Shown: one piece after another, positions 25,762 to 34,140 of the stretch
Numbering within the stretch: the stretch's first letter is position 1
Layout of the letters: every line of letters begins with the position of its first letter
Assembly: GCA_948788915.1 (NCBI GenBank)
Contig: CAQFOZ010000005.1
Location: 1 to 64,000, forward strand
Reading direction: 5' to 3'
DNA length: 64,000 bases
Source: an uncultured Muribaculaceae bacterium
GTDB taxonomy: Bacteria; Bacteroidota; Bacteroidia; Bacteroidales; Muribaculaceae
The notes under the pieces: generated by a model
The model's input: the letters and a program-made list of their open reading frames with translations, nothing else
What the model was told of the DNA's origin: nothing
The model's database searches: none
Program-made: the position numbers and the translations under genes

Positions 25762-26919
25762 ATGTATCAAGATATAGTAGAATTTATACGGAATCACTAT
25801 AACGCCAAAGAAGGCGAAAAAGTGATGCTTCATGCGCCGACTTTTGCAGGCAACGAGAAGAAGTATCTTAATGAGTGTATTGATACTACCTTTGTTTCAA
25901 GTGTTGGTCAGTTTGTCGACAGATTTGAACGCGACATGGAGGCTTTTACCGGTGCCAAGCGGGCAGTAGTTTGTGTCAGTGGCACCAATGCACTTCATAT
26001 GTCGATGCTTCTTACCGGTGTAAAGCAGGATGACGAAGTTCTGACCCAGGCACTTACATTCATAGCCACCTGCAATGCGATTTCATACATTGGCGCACAT
26101 CCTGTATTTATTGATGTAGATCTCGATACAATGGGATTGTCACCGATTGCCTTAGAAAATTGGCTGAAACAGAATGCAGAGATTCGAAAAGATGGTCAGT
26201 GTTACAATGTTAAAACGGGGCGACGAATTAAAGCATGTGTACCGATGCACACTTTCGGACATCCTGTCAGACTGGAAGAAATATCCAATATTTGCCGTCA
26301 GTGGAACATCGAGCTCATTGAAGATGCGGCTGAGAGTATCGGCTCTCTCTACAAAGGCAAACATACAGGTACATTCGGCAAGGTTGGAGCCATCAGTTTC
26401 AATGGCAATAAGACAATAACAACAGGTGGCGGAGGCATGATGCTTTTTCAGGATGAAGAACTTGGTGCATTCGCCAAGCATATCACCACTCAGGCAAAAG
26501 TTCCACATCGTTGGGAATTTGTGCACGATCATATTGGCTACAACTACAGAATGCCCAATATAAATGCGGCATTAGGATGTGCCCAGCTTGAGCAAATAGA
26601 CCGCTTTATAGAAAGTAAACGAGCCACAGCCCAAGCATATATCAACTATTTTGCAGGAGAACCCGATGGCATTAAATTCATGAAAGAGCCTGAAGGCACA
26701 AGGTCAAACTACTGGCTCAATGCAATATTATTGCCAAGCAAAGAAGAACAATTAAAGTTCTTGGAGTATACTAATGACAACGGAGTGATGACTCGTCCCA
26801 TTTGGGAACTGATGAACCGTCTTGTGATGTTCAAGAATGCCCAAAACGATGGTTTAAAGAACTCCCGGTGGTTAGCAGACAGAATAGTAAACATTCCTTC
26901 AAGCGTAATTATCTTATGA
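25762..26919 (+). CDS. legC: PLP-dependent sugar aminotransferase, LegC-like
   Basis: 385 aa DegT/DnrJ/EryC1/StrS aminotransferase. Adds the 4-amino group to the 4-keto-6-deoxy sugar made by the preceding dehydratase. PLP lysine K217 in S-F-N-G-N-K-T-I-T-T-G-G-G-G. The acidic PLP-binding motif is E-D-A-A-E-S-I-G. LegC proteins carry the N-terminal extension seen here (about 20 residues before F-A-G-N-E-K-K-Y-L). The stop overlaps the FabD-like start (ATGA), so the sugar and acyl genes are translationally coupled. Confidence 0.83.
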   Translation: MYQDIVEFIRNHYNAKEGEKVMLHAPTFAGNEKKYLNECIDTTFVSSVGQFVDRFERDMEAFTGAKRAVVCVSGTNALHMSMLLTGVKQDDEVLTQALTFIATCNAISYIGAHPVFIDVDLDTMGLSPIALENWLKQNAEIRKDGQCYNVKTGRRIKACVPMHTFGHPVRLEEISNICRQWNIELIEDAAESIGSLYKGKHTGTFGKVGAISFNGNKTITTGGGGMMLFQDEELGAFAKHITTQAKVPHRWEFVHDHIGYNYRMPNINAALGCAQLEQIDRFIESKRATAQAYINYFAGEPDGIKFMKEPEGTRSNYWLNAILLPSKEEQLKFLEYTNDNGVMTRPIWELMNRLVMFKNAQNDGLKNSRWLADRIVNIPSSVIIL

Positions 26920-27848
26920 AAGCTTTTGTTTTTCCAGGACAGGGATCTCAAAAATTAGGGATGGGTGCTGACTTTTATGCAAAATCGAAAGAAGCGCGTA
27001 TTATCTTTGAGACAGCCAACGATATTTTAGGGATCCGTTTTTCTGACTTCCTGTTTACTGCAAGTGAAGATGACCTTATGGATACCCGTCATACCCAAAT
27101 GGGAATTTTTATCTATGAGGTTGCAGTAGCTTCAAGCCAGAAAGATATTACTCCTGATTTCGTGGCAGGACATTCATTAGGAGAATATGCAGCATTGGTA
27201 ACTTGTGGGGCGTTGGATTTTGAAGAAGGCATCCATTTCATCAAAAAGCGTGGAGAGGTGTTTTATGAAGCTTTTAAAAGGCACCCAAGCGCTATGGGAG
27301 CAATTATCGGTATTGACGAAGATATTGTAAAGTCTGTCTTAGATACAGTATCAAATGAAGATGGGGAGAACCTTTATATTGCCAATTACAACGGTCCTGG
27401 ACAATTAGTTATAACAGGTGGGATAAAATCTATCAGAAAAGCCTGTAAGATTCTTAAAAATATGGGAGCAAGAAGAGCTCTCATGTTACCTCAAAAAGGA
27501 GTAGGCCATTCTCCTAATTCTGAAACGGAGGGCAAGATTCTCGCTGAATATTTAGCTACCCTAAATTGGCATGAACCTAAGATACCAATTTTCCAAGATG
27601 CAGATGGAATACCGCATACAGATATCTCTGAGATTCTCAGTAACCAAATTAAATTGATGACTCACCCCGTTCAATGGACCAATATCATTAATAATATGGT
27701 AAAGGCCGGTACCACAGAATTTTATGAATGTGGCACAGACGATACTCTACAGAAAATTGTAAAACGCATGTATCCTACTCTTAAAGTTTCTTCAATATGG
27801 GAGGAAGCACAAGCTTATAATAGAATAGAACCTTTTAAACAAATATAA
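26916..27848 (+). CDS. fabD: Malonyl-CoA:ACP transacylase-like protein
   Basis: 310 aa, start at ATG 26916 (a longer in-frame reading would run into legC). FabD fold: F-P-G-Q-G-S-Q at 6-12, active serine S87 in G-H-S-L-G-E, Arg112 in K-R-G-E, and catalytic His198. It loads malonyl groups onto an ACP. The pathway housekeeping copy should be elsewhere in the genome. This one sits inside a capsule cassette next to its own ACP and ketoreductase, so it most likely serves a dedicated acyl group. Its substrate could also be another acyl-CoA. Confidence 0.85.
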   Translation: MKAFVFPGQGSQKLGMGADFYAKSKEARIIFETANDILGIRFSDFLFTASEDDLMDTRHTQMGIFIYEVAVASSQKDITPDFVAGHSLGEYAALVTCGALDFEEGIHFIKKRGEVFYEAFKRHPSAMGAIIGIDEDIVKSVLDTVSNEDGENLYIANYNGPGQLVITGGIKSIRKACKILKNMGARRALMLPQKGVGHSPNSETEGKILAEYLATLNWHEPKIPIFQDADGIPHTDISEILSNQIKLMTHPVQWTNIINNMVKAGTTEFYECGTDDTLQKIVKRMYPTLKVSSIWEEAQAYNRIEPFKQI

Positions 27849-27849
27849 T

Positions 27850-28077
27850 ATGGATTTAAACGAATTTATTACAGCATTTGCTGGCGAGTTCGAAGAAACA
27901 GATTCGTCAGTTTTTACTCCGCAAACAAAGTATAAGGATTTGGAAGAATGGGGTTCCCTCACAGCCCTCTCTATAATTACTATGGTAGATGCGGAAATAG
28001 GCAAGACCCTGACAGGTGCGGACCTTAGGGCTTGTGATACAATTGAACAGCTCTATATTCTTATTCAGAATAAGTAA
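27850..28077 (+). CDS. acpP: Acyl carrier protein
   Basis: 75 aa acidic carrier protein. The phosphopantetheine serine is S36 in W-G-S-L-T-A-L, where the usual D-S-L is G-S-L, a variation seen in specialised carrier proteins. It starts 1 bp after fabD and overlaps the SDR gene (TAATG). It is the carrier on which the FabD, FabG and FabH homologues of this cassette would act. Confidence 0.85.
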   Translation: MDLNEFITAFAGEFEETDSSVFTPQTKYKDLEEWGSLTALSIITMVDAEIGKTLTGADLRACDTIEQLYILIQNK

Positions 28078-28826
28078 TGTACAATCCTTTTTCTTTAGAA
28101 GGCAAAACTATTCTTGTTACCGGGGCATCTTCCGGTATCGGGAAAGCCGTATCGGTAACATGCTCTAAAATGGGTGCAAGAATTATTGCCACAGGAAGGG
28201 ATGAGGCCCGTTTGGAAGAAACCATGACATTATTTGAAGGCAACGGACATAAGTCCCTTGCCTTTGATTTGACATCCGAAATACCTGATGAATTGCTGAC
28301 AGAAATCCCATCATTGAATGGGATAGTGCATTGTGCCGGAATTTCAGAGATAAAGATGTTGAGAGCCATAACGCCCAACTTGTTGGATAAGGTAATGTCC
28401 ACAAACTTCAATGGACCTGTAAATCTAAATAACTTACTTATTCAGAGTAAAAAGGTAAACAAAGGAGGGAGCATTGTATTTGTTTCATCCATATCCGGGA
28501 GTGTTGCAACACAGATAGGAGAAGCGGCTTATGCCGCTTCCAAATCAGCAATAATTGGATATACAAAAGCTGCCGCTTTAGAACTCGCCTCCCGAAATAT
28601 TAGGATAAATTGCATTCTTCCAGGAATCATAGAAACTCCTCTTTTACAGACTTGTATAAATACATTTTCTGAGGAAGAAGTTACAGCACTTAAAAAAAAG
28701 TATCCTTTACGAAGATTCGGACAGCCGGAGGAGGTAGCCCATGCAGTGATATTTTTGCTGTCCGAGGCATCGTCATTCATTACAGGCTCATCCATAATCA
28801 TTGATGGCGGGTTCTCAATCTCATAA
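28077..28826 (+). CDS. fabG: 3-Ketoacyl-ACP reductase-like SDR
   Basis: 249 aa classical SDR. Cofactor motif T-G-A-S-S-G-I-G at 15-22, catalytic S138, Y152 and K156 (A-Y-A-A-S-K), and a C-terminal I-D-G-G-F. It is most like FabG, reducing 3-ketoacyl-ACP to (R)-3-hydroxyacyl-ACP with NADPH. An alternative is a PtmA-like sugar or keto-acid dehydrogenase. The direct overlap with the ACP gene favours an ACP-bound substrate. Confidence 0.82.
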   Translation: MYNPFSLEGKTILVTGASSGIGKAVSVTCSKMGARIIATGRDEARLEETMTLFEGNGHKSLAFDLTSEIPDELLTEIPSLNGIVHCAGISEIKMLRAITPNLLDKVMSTNFNGPVNLNNLLIQSKKVNKGGSIVFVSSISGSVATQIGEAAYAASKSAIIGYTKAAALELASRNIRINCILPGIIETPLLQTCINTFSEEEVTALKKKYPLRRFGQPEEVAHAVIFLLSEASSFITGSSIIIDGGFSIS

Positions 28827-28836
28827 ATAATTAATA

Positions 28837-29838
28837 ATGAAATCTTATATTAAAGGACTATCTTATTATCTTCCTGAAACTGTTCTTGGAAACGGTGAAT
28901 TGGCTTCGTTGTTTCCGGAGTGGTCTGTTGAAAAGATAGAAAAAAAGCTGGGAATAAAAGAACGGCATATAGCAGCATCTGATCAGACAGCAAGTGACCT
29001 TGCTTTCAATGCAGCAAAGAAACTCTTCGCAGAATATGACATAAATCCCGGCGATATTGATTTTCTAATTTTTTGCACTCAAAGTCCGGATTATATACTA
29101 CCCACCACAGCCTGCATTCTTCAGGAACGGCTGGGACTAAAGACTGGTATTGGAGCTTATGACCTTAATTTAGGTTGTTCCGGATTCGTATATGGTCTTT
29201 TGAATGCTAAACTTCTTATAGAATCTGCGGTCGCCAACAATGTCCTATTGTTAACAGCGGAGACTTATACCAAATATATTCATCCAAAGGATAAAAGCAA
29301 TCGTACCATTTTTGCCGATGGAGCGGCCGCCTGTCTTGTAGGCAAAGATGGATTTGCGGAAATTGGTAATTTTACAATGGGAACAGACGGCAAAGGTGCT
29401 GAAAATCTCATTGTAAGAAGCGGCGGAGCCCGCCATAAAGCCCCCATGGATGATTTGATAATCAATGAATTCGGCAATCCCATGTCCGGTGATTACATCT
29501 TTATGGATGGTCCGGAGATTCTAAATTATACCTTGGCCCGCATTCCAGAAATGGTAAGTGATGTTCTGAGGAAAAATGACATGACTATGGATGACATTGA
29601 TCTTCATGTTTATCATCAGGCCAACGCATACATTGCAAAACTGCAAAGAAAGAAACTACGCATTCCAGAGGACAAGTACTATTGTTGCTTTGAACATTGT
29701 GGCAATACTGTCTCGTCAACAATTCCAATTGCATTAAAGGAGGCTATTAAGGATGGATCCATTATGCAAGGTAGTGTAGTGATGTCTGTAGCTCAAGGGC
29801 TTGGTTACTCCTGGGGCGGATTTATTCTCAAATTCTGA
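28837..29838 (+). CDS. fabH: 3-Oxoacyl-ACP synthase III (FabH-like)
   Basis: 333 aa KASIII-type enzyme with the complete triad: C114 in L-G-C-S-G-F, H260 in Y-H-Q-A-N, and N290 in H-C-G-N-T. It condenses a short acyl-CoA with malonyl-ACP. With the FabG homologue it would produce a 3-hydroxyacyl-ACP, such as 3-hydroxybutyryl. No dehydratase or enoyl reductase lies nearby, so chain processing would stop at the hydroxyacyl stage. The stop overlaps the MBL gene start (TGATG). Confidence 0.86.
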   Translation: MKSYIKGLSYYLPETVLGNGELASLFPEWSVEKIEKKLGIKERHIAASDQTASDLAFNAAKKLFAEYDINPGDIDFLIFCTQSPDYILPTTACILQERLGLKTGIGAYDLNLGCSGFVYGLLNAKLLIESAVANNVLLLTAETYTKYIHPKDKSNRTIFADGAAACLVGKDGFAEIGNFTMGTDGKGAENLIVRSGGARHKAPMDDLIINEFGNPMSGDYIFMDGPEILNYTLARIPEMVSDVLRKNDMTMDDIDLHVYHQANAYIAKLQRKKLRIPEDKYYCCFEHCGNTVSSTIPIALKEAIKDGSIMQGSVVMSVAQGLGYSWGGFILKF

Positions 29839-30488
29839 TGCTTGAAGTTAAAAGATTTGTAAATGAATTAATGTCAAGCAATTGCTATATTGTTTGGGAT
29901 AATTCAAGCAAAGAATGTATAGTTATTGATCCCGGAAGTAAAGACTCAATACGAGAAATCGACTTTATTGAATCTCAAGGTTTGGATTTAAAATATATAA
30001 TAATTACACACGAGCATACAGATCATAATTGGGGATGTGTATCTTTAAAAAAAAGATTCCCTAACGCACAAATCGTTTGTCATAAGGAATGTTCTAATAT
30101 GATTAATCATGAGTCGTCAACATACTTTAGATTATATTATGATGACCCCAATTATTCATATTCTATTGATAAAGTTGATAAAGTATTTGACTCGGAAGAA
30201 TTTTGCTTTGATTTCACCAATCATACAATAAGATTATTATATACTCCAGGTCACAGCATGGGCTCTATTTGCATATTAATAGATAATCTGATGTTCTCTG
30301 GCGATACTATAATGCTATTTAAACCATATATCAACAAGAGAAATGGTTCCAAAAAATTATATAAGCAGACTATTAAGAAACTTATTGTTAAATATCGCGA
30401 TAAAGACATTGTCATATTTCCCGGTCATGGAGATGCCTTTAATTTTGAACATTATATAAACAACAATGGAATTATTACAAGCCACTGA
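29838..30488 (+). CDS. MBL-fold metallo-hydrolase
   Basis: 216 aa of the metallo-beta-lactamase superfamily. Metal ligands H58-x-H60-x-D62-H63 (T-H-E-H-T-D-H), the G-H-S-M-G-S ligand, the D of F-S-G-D-T-I, and the final F-P-G-H-G-D. It resembles glyoxalase-II-type thioester hydrolases, so it may release or edit acyl thioesters of the cassette. The assignment to a thioesterase is inference. It overlaps the GNAT gene by 23 bp. Confidence 0.8.
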   Translation: MLEVKRFVNELMSSNCYIVWDNSSKECIVIDPGSKDSIREIDFIESQGLDLKYIIITHEHTDHNWGCVSLKKRFPNAQIVCHKECSNMINHESSTYFRLYYDDPNYSYSIDKVDKVFDSEEFCFDFTNHTIRLLYTPGHSMGSICILIDNLMFSGDTIMLFKPYINKRNGSKKLYKQTIKKLIVKYRDKDIVIFPGHGDAFNFEHYINNNGIITSH

Positions 30489-30951
30489 TTGTACTCAGTT
30501 TGAAGACTACTACAAATTAAAATGTCAAGAAGATGCTATTTTATGGTCAGGATTTAGAAACGCCCCTGATAAAAATAAACTTTTAGACCACTACAAAAAA
30601 ATAATTTCAAAAAAAAGTAACGTATTGATATTCTATCTTTTAGACAACAACAAAATAATTGGATATGCGCAAGGTACCATACTTGATCAAAACTCAGCAG
30701 AATATAGCGCGACTAATATTTTCAAAAAATTTCAAGGACAAGGCTATTTACAGGATCTATCTTCTTTATTCTTATCAAGAATGAAGGAGCTTGGGTTCTC
30801 AAAAATAACAGGTTGGGCCTCAGAGAAAAACAGGCCTGCTGAATTTAATTTAATATTTAATAAATTCATCAAAACCAACGAATTTGAAGAAAGAGAATTG
30901 CCCCTTTTGGGAGGTAAGCATCGATTCTATAAGTGGATAAAACAACTTTAA
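30466..30951 (+). CDS. GNAT-family N-acyltransferase
   Basis: 161 aa single GNAT domain. The acyl-CoA/ACP pyrophosphate-binding motif is F-Q-G-Q-G-Y-L, preceded by the beta-strand I-I-G-Y-A-Q-G-T. The position between the acyl genes and legG suits the N-acyltransferase (LegH role) that modifies the 4-amino group of the UDP-sugar before epimerisation. With the ACP cassette next door, an unusual acyl donor is plausible. There is no other LegH or PseH candidate in the window. The G+C content is very low. Confidence 0.7.
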   Translation: MELLQATDCTQFEDYYKLKCQEDAILWSGFRNAPDKNKLLDHYKKIISKKSNVLIFYLLDNNKIIGYAQGTILDQNSAEYSATNIFKKFQGQGYLQDLSSLFLSRMKELGFSKITGWASEKNRPAEFNLIFNKFIKTNEFEERELPLLGGKHRFYKWIKQL

Positions 30952-30973
30952 AATTAAAGGCTGGTCACTTGCA

Positions 30974-32092
30974 ATGAAAATATGTATTATCACCGCTGCC
31001 CGTTCTGAATATGGTCTATTGCAGTGGCTTATAACTGATTTGGAGAATGATACGGATGTTGATCTTTCTTTAGTAGTTACAGGATCACATCTTTCCTTCG
31101 GACAAGGGCTGACTTATCGTCAAATTTTAGCTGATGGCCACCATATAACCAAGCAAGTGGAATATTTGCTTGATAGTAGCAGTGCCGTTGGTGTGGCCAA
31201 ATCGGCAGGTCTATGTGGAATTTCATTTGCAGATGTCTTGTCGGATCTATCTCCCGATTTGTTGGTTATCCTCGGAGATCGGTATGAATTATTACCCATC
31301 TGCACATCGGCACTTATTCAGGGCATCCCTATAGCCCATATATCAGGAGGCGATGTAACAGAAGGCGCTATTGACAATCAGGTCAGGAATGCAGTGACAA
31401 TGATGGCCTCTATACATTTTCCTGGGACAGAAGAATCTGCAAAAAACATAGAACGTATGCGAAGCTCTAATATGAACGTATACAACGTTGGAGAACCTGG
31501 CCTTGAAACCTTCGTGAGGACAAATCTTCTTAGCCGTAAAGAGCTTGGCGACTCATTAAAAATAGCCCCTGACAAAAAATGGATAATCTGCACACTTCAT
31601 CCGGAAACCATGGAAACTACTGGATACAGTCTTGCCATGGCAAAAAACATGATAACAGCCGTTTCAAAAATAGACAACAGTGAAGTTATAATTACAGCGG
31701 CCAACGCAGATCTTGGCGGATCGGAAATGAATGAATACTTCAGGGAGGTTAGCGAAAGACGATCAAACTTCCATTTCATTCCATCTTTGGGACAGTTGTG
31801 TTATCTCTCCATAATGAATCAGGCTTATGCCCTCATAGGAAACACGTCAAGCGGCATTGTGGAAGCGCCATTTATTGGTGTGCCCGTAATTAACATAGGG
31901 GAACGCCAGAAAGGCCGACATCTTTGCCGAAACATTATACCAGCCAAGGGAGACAGTATAGAAAGTCTGATTGAAGCAGTCAAACAAATTCCCGACAGGA
32001 AATTTGAGCCTGACTATTATTATGGAGACGGGAACTGCTCCAGAAATATTATAAATCATCTTAAGAATTATCTACGATGCCGGACAAAATAA
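30974..32092 (+). CDS. legG: UDP-N-acetylglucosamine 2-epimerase (hydrolysing), LegG/NeuC-like
   Basis: 372 aa. Releases UDP and epimerises at C2 to give the free 2,4-diamido-6-deoxymannose-type substrate of the next step. The N-terminus I-I-T-A-A-R-S-E-Y-G-L-L is typical of NeuC/LegG. Also visible are I-L-G-D-R-Y-E-L, H-I-S-G-G-D-V-T-E-G-A-I-D, and G-N-T-S-S-G-I-V-E-A-P near the end. In the nonulosonate order it precedes the synthase. It overlaps the following gene by 16 bp. Confidence 0.87.
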   Translation: MKICIITAARSEYGLLQWLITDLENDTDVDLSLVVTGSHLSFGQGLTYRQILADGHHITKQVEYLLDSSSAVGVAKSAGLCGISFADVLSDLSPDLLVILGDRYELLPICTSALIQGIPIAHISGGDVTEGAIDNQVRNAVTMMASIHFPGTEESAKNIERMRSSNMNVYNVGEPGLETFVRTNLLSRKELGDSLKIAPDKKWIICTLHPETMETTGYSLAMAKNMITAVSKIDNSEVIITAANADLGGSEMNEYFREVSERRSNFHFIPSLGQLCYLSIMNQAYALIGNTSSGIVEAPFIGVPVINIGERQKGRHLCRNIIPAKGDSIESLIEAVKQIPDRKFEPDYYYGDGNCSRNIINHLKNYLRCRTK

Positions 32093-33108
32093 TTGGGGGA
32101 GAAATGGAGTTTGATTACAATATTGAAACTCTACCCCCGGTCAATCAGCTGAACAAATACGGTTCATATCATGCTTCAGGAAGAGCGGCATTATATTCTA
32201 TACTTCAATCGCTAAAGAATAGAGACATCAGAAGGGTTCTTCTCCCGGATTATTTATGCTCTACGATAGTTACAACAGTATCTACTGCGCAATTAAAATA
32301 CGCTTTCTACAGACTGAATGAATCACTATTGCCCGACATAGAAGATGTTAAGACAAAAGTGGACGAAAACACCGCAATTCTAATAATTAATTATTTCGGG
32401 ATGCAGAATCTTTCGGATTCATTGTCAGCAATAAAGAGGCTCTCATGTAATATACCGATAATAGTAGATGATGTTCAGGCACTTAAAAGTTATCTTAATT
32501 CCGAATCAACAGATATAGACTACTCCTTCACAAGTCTGAGGAAATGGTTACCGGTACCAGATGGAGGACTTGTCCGAAGCAAAAGAAATGATACAGAGAC
32601 ACCGGATGGAGTCAACAGTTTTTGGATAAAAAAACTCAATGGATTAGTCCTTAAGAGCTTAAGAGAAAATCTCAAAGGTATGGATGAAGTATATTTACAC
32701 TTACTTGAAGAAGGTGAGAATAAGATAGATCAATCTCTTTCGGCACGCGGCTCAGAAGTGACGAATCTGGTTTTTGACAGAACTGATTTTGATATTGTAT
32801 TCTCAAAACGTAAGTACAACGCTTCATTCATATTATCCGGTCTTAAAGATATAGGAATTAAACCGGTTATCTCACCTCGACACGATTCCGTACCTTTCTT
32901 TATTCCGATTATACTTGAAAATCGCGACACAATACGCAAAGAGCTATTCAAACACAATATATTCTGTCCGGTTCACTGGCCTCTTAACGGACTCAGACTT
33001 GAACGCGGAGCATTTATGGCAGAACATGAGTTATCCATAATCATCGATCAAAGATACAGTAAAGATGATATGAGACGGATTATATCCGTATTAGAACAAA
33101 TAGCCTGA
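32077..33108 (+). CDS. PLP-dependent aminotransferase-like protein (DegT/class V fold)
   Basis: 343 aa. The fold is that of a sugar or amino-acid PLP enzyme: A-S-G-R-A-A-L near residue 33-39, the aspartate pair in I-I-V-D131-D132-V-Q-A, and the putative PLP lysine K156 in S-L-R-K-W-L-P-V-P-D-G-G. The start is at 32077 because the family N-terminus carries I-G-G-E. The weak alternative at 32104 would remove it. The specific substrate is unknown. It is paired with the FemAB-like gene (5 bp apart), suggesting the two act together on an amino-acid or amino-sugar side group. Confidence 0.6.
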   Translation: MPDKIIGGEMEFDYNIETLPPVNQLNKYGSYHASGRAALYSILQSLKNRDIRRVLLPDYLCSTIVTTVSTAQLKYAFYRLNESLLPDIEDVKTKVDENTAILIINYFGMQNLSDSLSAIKRLSCNIPIIVDDVQALKSYLNSESTDIDYSFTSLRKWLPVPDGGLVRSKRNDTETPDGVNSFWIKKLNGLVLKSLRENLKGMDEVYLHLLEEGENKIDQSLSARGSEVTNLVFDRTDFDIVFSKRKYNASFILSGLKDIGIKPVISPRHDSVPFFIPIILENRDTIRKELFKHNIFCPVHWPLNGLRLERGAFMAEHELSIIIDQRYSKDDMRRIISVLEQIA

Positions 33109-33113
33109 TAACG

Positions 33114-34139
33114 ATGATAACAGAACATTGGAATAATTTTATTGATAAATTTCCGGTAGAAAAGCGTGATATCTACTTTACAGAAGAATATCACTGTACC
33201 AATGCAAGCCGAGAAGAAACGCCAAAAGCATTTGTATATACAGAAGATGGGATGGTGATGGTTTTCCCATTTCTTTCCAGTGAGAATAAAACTGTAGAAG
33301 GGATTATAATTAAAGATTTTGAATCTGCATACGGTTACGGAGGTCCAATATATAATACGGATAATGAAGATTTTATAAAAAGAGCGTTATACGCATTCAA
33401 AGAAGAACTTACTGATGCCGGATATATTGCGGGATTTGTACGGTTTCATCCTCTAATGAATAATCATTGCCATTTTGATGTAATTGGAGATTTACTCTTT
33501 GACCGTAACACTATAGCCATCGACCTGACGAAGCCTATAGAAAATGTGTGGATGAATGAGATTCATACTAAAAACCGCAATGTGATAAAAAAAGGACAAA
33601 AAGAAGGTCTGGTATTTAAAGCCGATGACAACTACAAATCTCTTGCCAGATTCCGGGAATTGTATGAAAGCACAATGGATAAGCTAAATGCCGACAGTTT
33701 CTACTATTTCGACGACAAATATTTCCAAAATTTCAAACAACACTTTCCCAACAGTTTTATAGGAGAAGTATCGTTAGATGGAAAAGATATTGCGTCGGCT
33801 ATATTTTTCTATGACGGTATTTACGGACATTATCATTTAGCCGGAAGCAATATAACACATTTAAAGTTGTCTCCAAATAATTTCCTGTTATGGGAAGCCG
33901 CCAAAGAACTGAAAAATAGAGGTGTTAAATATTTTCATCTCGGAGGAGGTATAAACTCTGATGAAACAAACTCATTGTTTCAATTCAAACGAAAATTTTC
34001 AAAATCGACACGTGATTTCTACATAGGAAAATTGGTTTTTGCACCTGAGACCTACTCTGCCATCTGTCAGAAATGGGAAGAACGAAATCCCGGGAAAGTC
34101 GAAAAATATGGTTGTAGATTATTAAAATACAGATATTAA
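33114..34139 (+). CDS. FemAB/GNAT-type aminoacyl- or acyltransferase
   Basis: 341 aa. It has two GNAT-like halves as in FemAB/FemX and BioF2-type proteins: N-terminal F-V-Y-T-E-D-G-M-V-M-V-F-P-F-L and S-A-Y-G-Y-G-G-P-I-Y, then the hallmark R-N-V-I-K-K-G-Q-K-E-G-L (about 155-166) and Y-G-H-Y-H-L-A-G-S. Such enzymes transfer amino acids from aminoacyl-tRNA, or acyl groups, to amino sugars. It lies 1 bp before the synthase gene. Inferred role: decoration of the nonulosonate with an amino acid or acyl group. A direct role in lipid II is less likely in this setting. Confidence 0.62.
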   Translation: MITEHWNNFIDKFPVEKRDIYFTEEYHCTNASREETPKAFVYTEDGMVMVFPFLSSENKTVEGIIIKDFESAYGYGGPIYNTDNEDFIKRALYAFKEELTDAGYIAGFVRFHPLMNNHCHFDVIGDLLFDRNTIAIDLTKPIENVWMNEIHTKNRNVIKKGQKEGLVFKADDNYKSLARFRELYESTMDKLNADSFYYFDDKYFQNFKQHFPNSFIGEVSLDGKDIASAIFFYDGIYGHYHLAGSNITHLKLSPNNFLLWEAAKELKNRGVKYFHLGGGINSDETNSLFQFKRKFSKSTRDFYIGKLVFAPETYSAICQKWEERNPGKVEKYGCRLLKYRY

Positions 34140-34140
34140 G

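Noticed and set aside
26802..26915. N-terminal extension of the FabD-like protein
   Set aside because: The extension is the legC coding sequence read in another frame. The ATG at 26916 gives the normal FabD N-terminus and an ATGA overlap.
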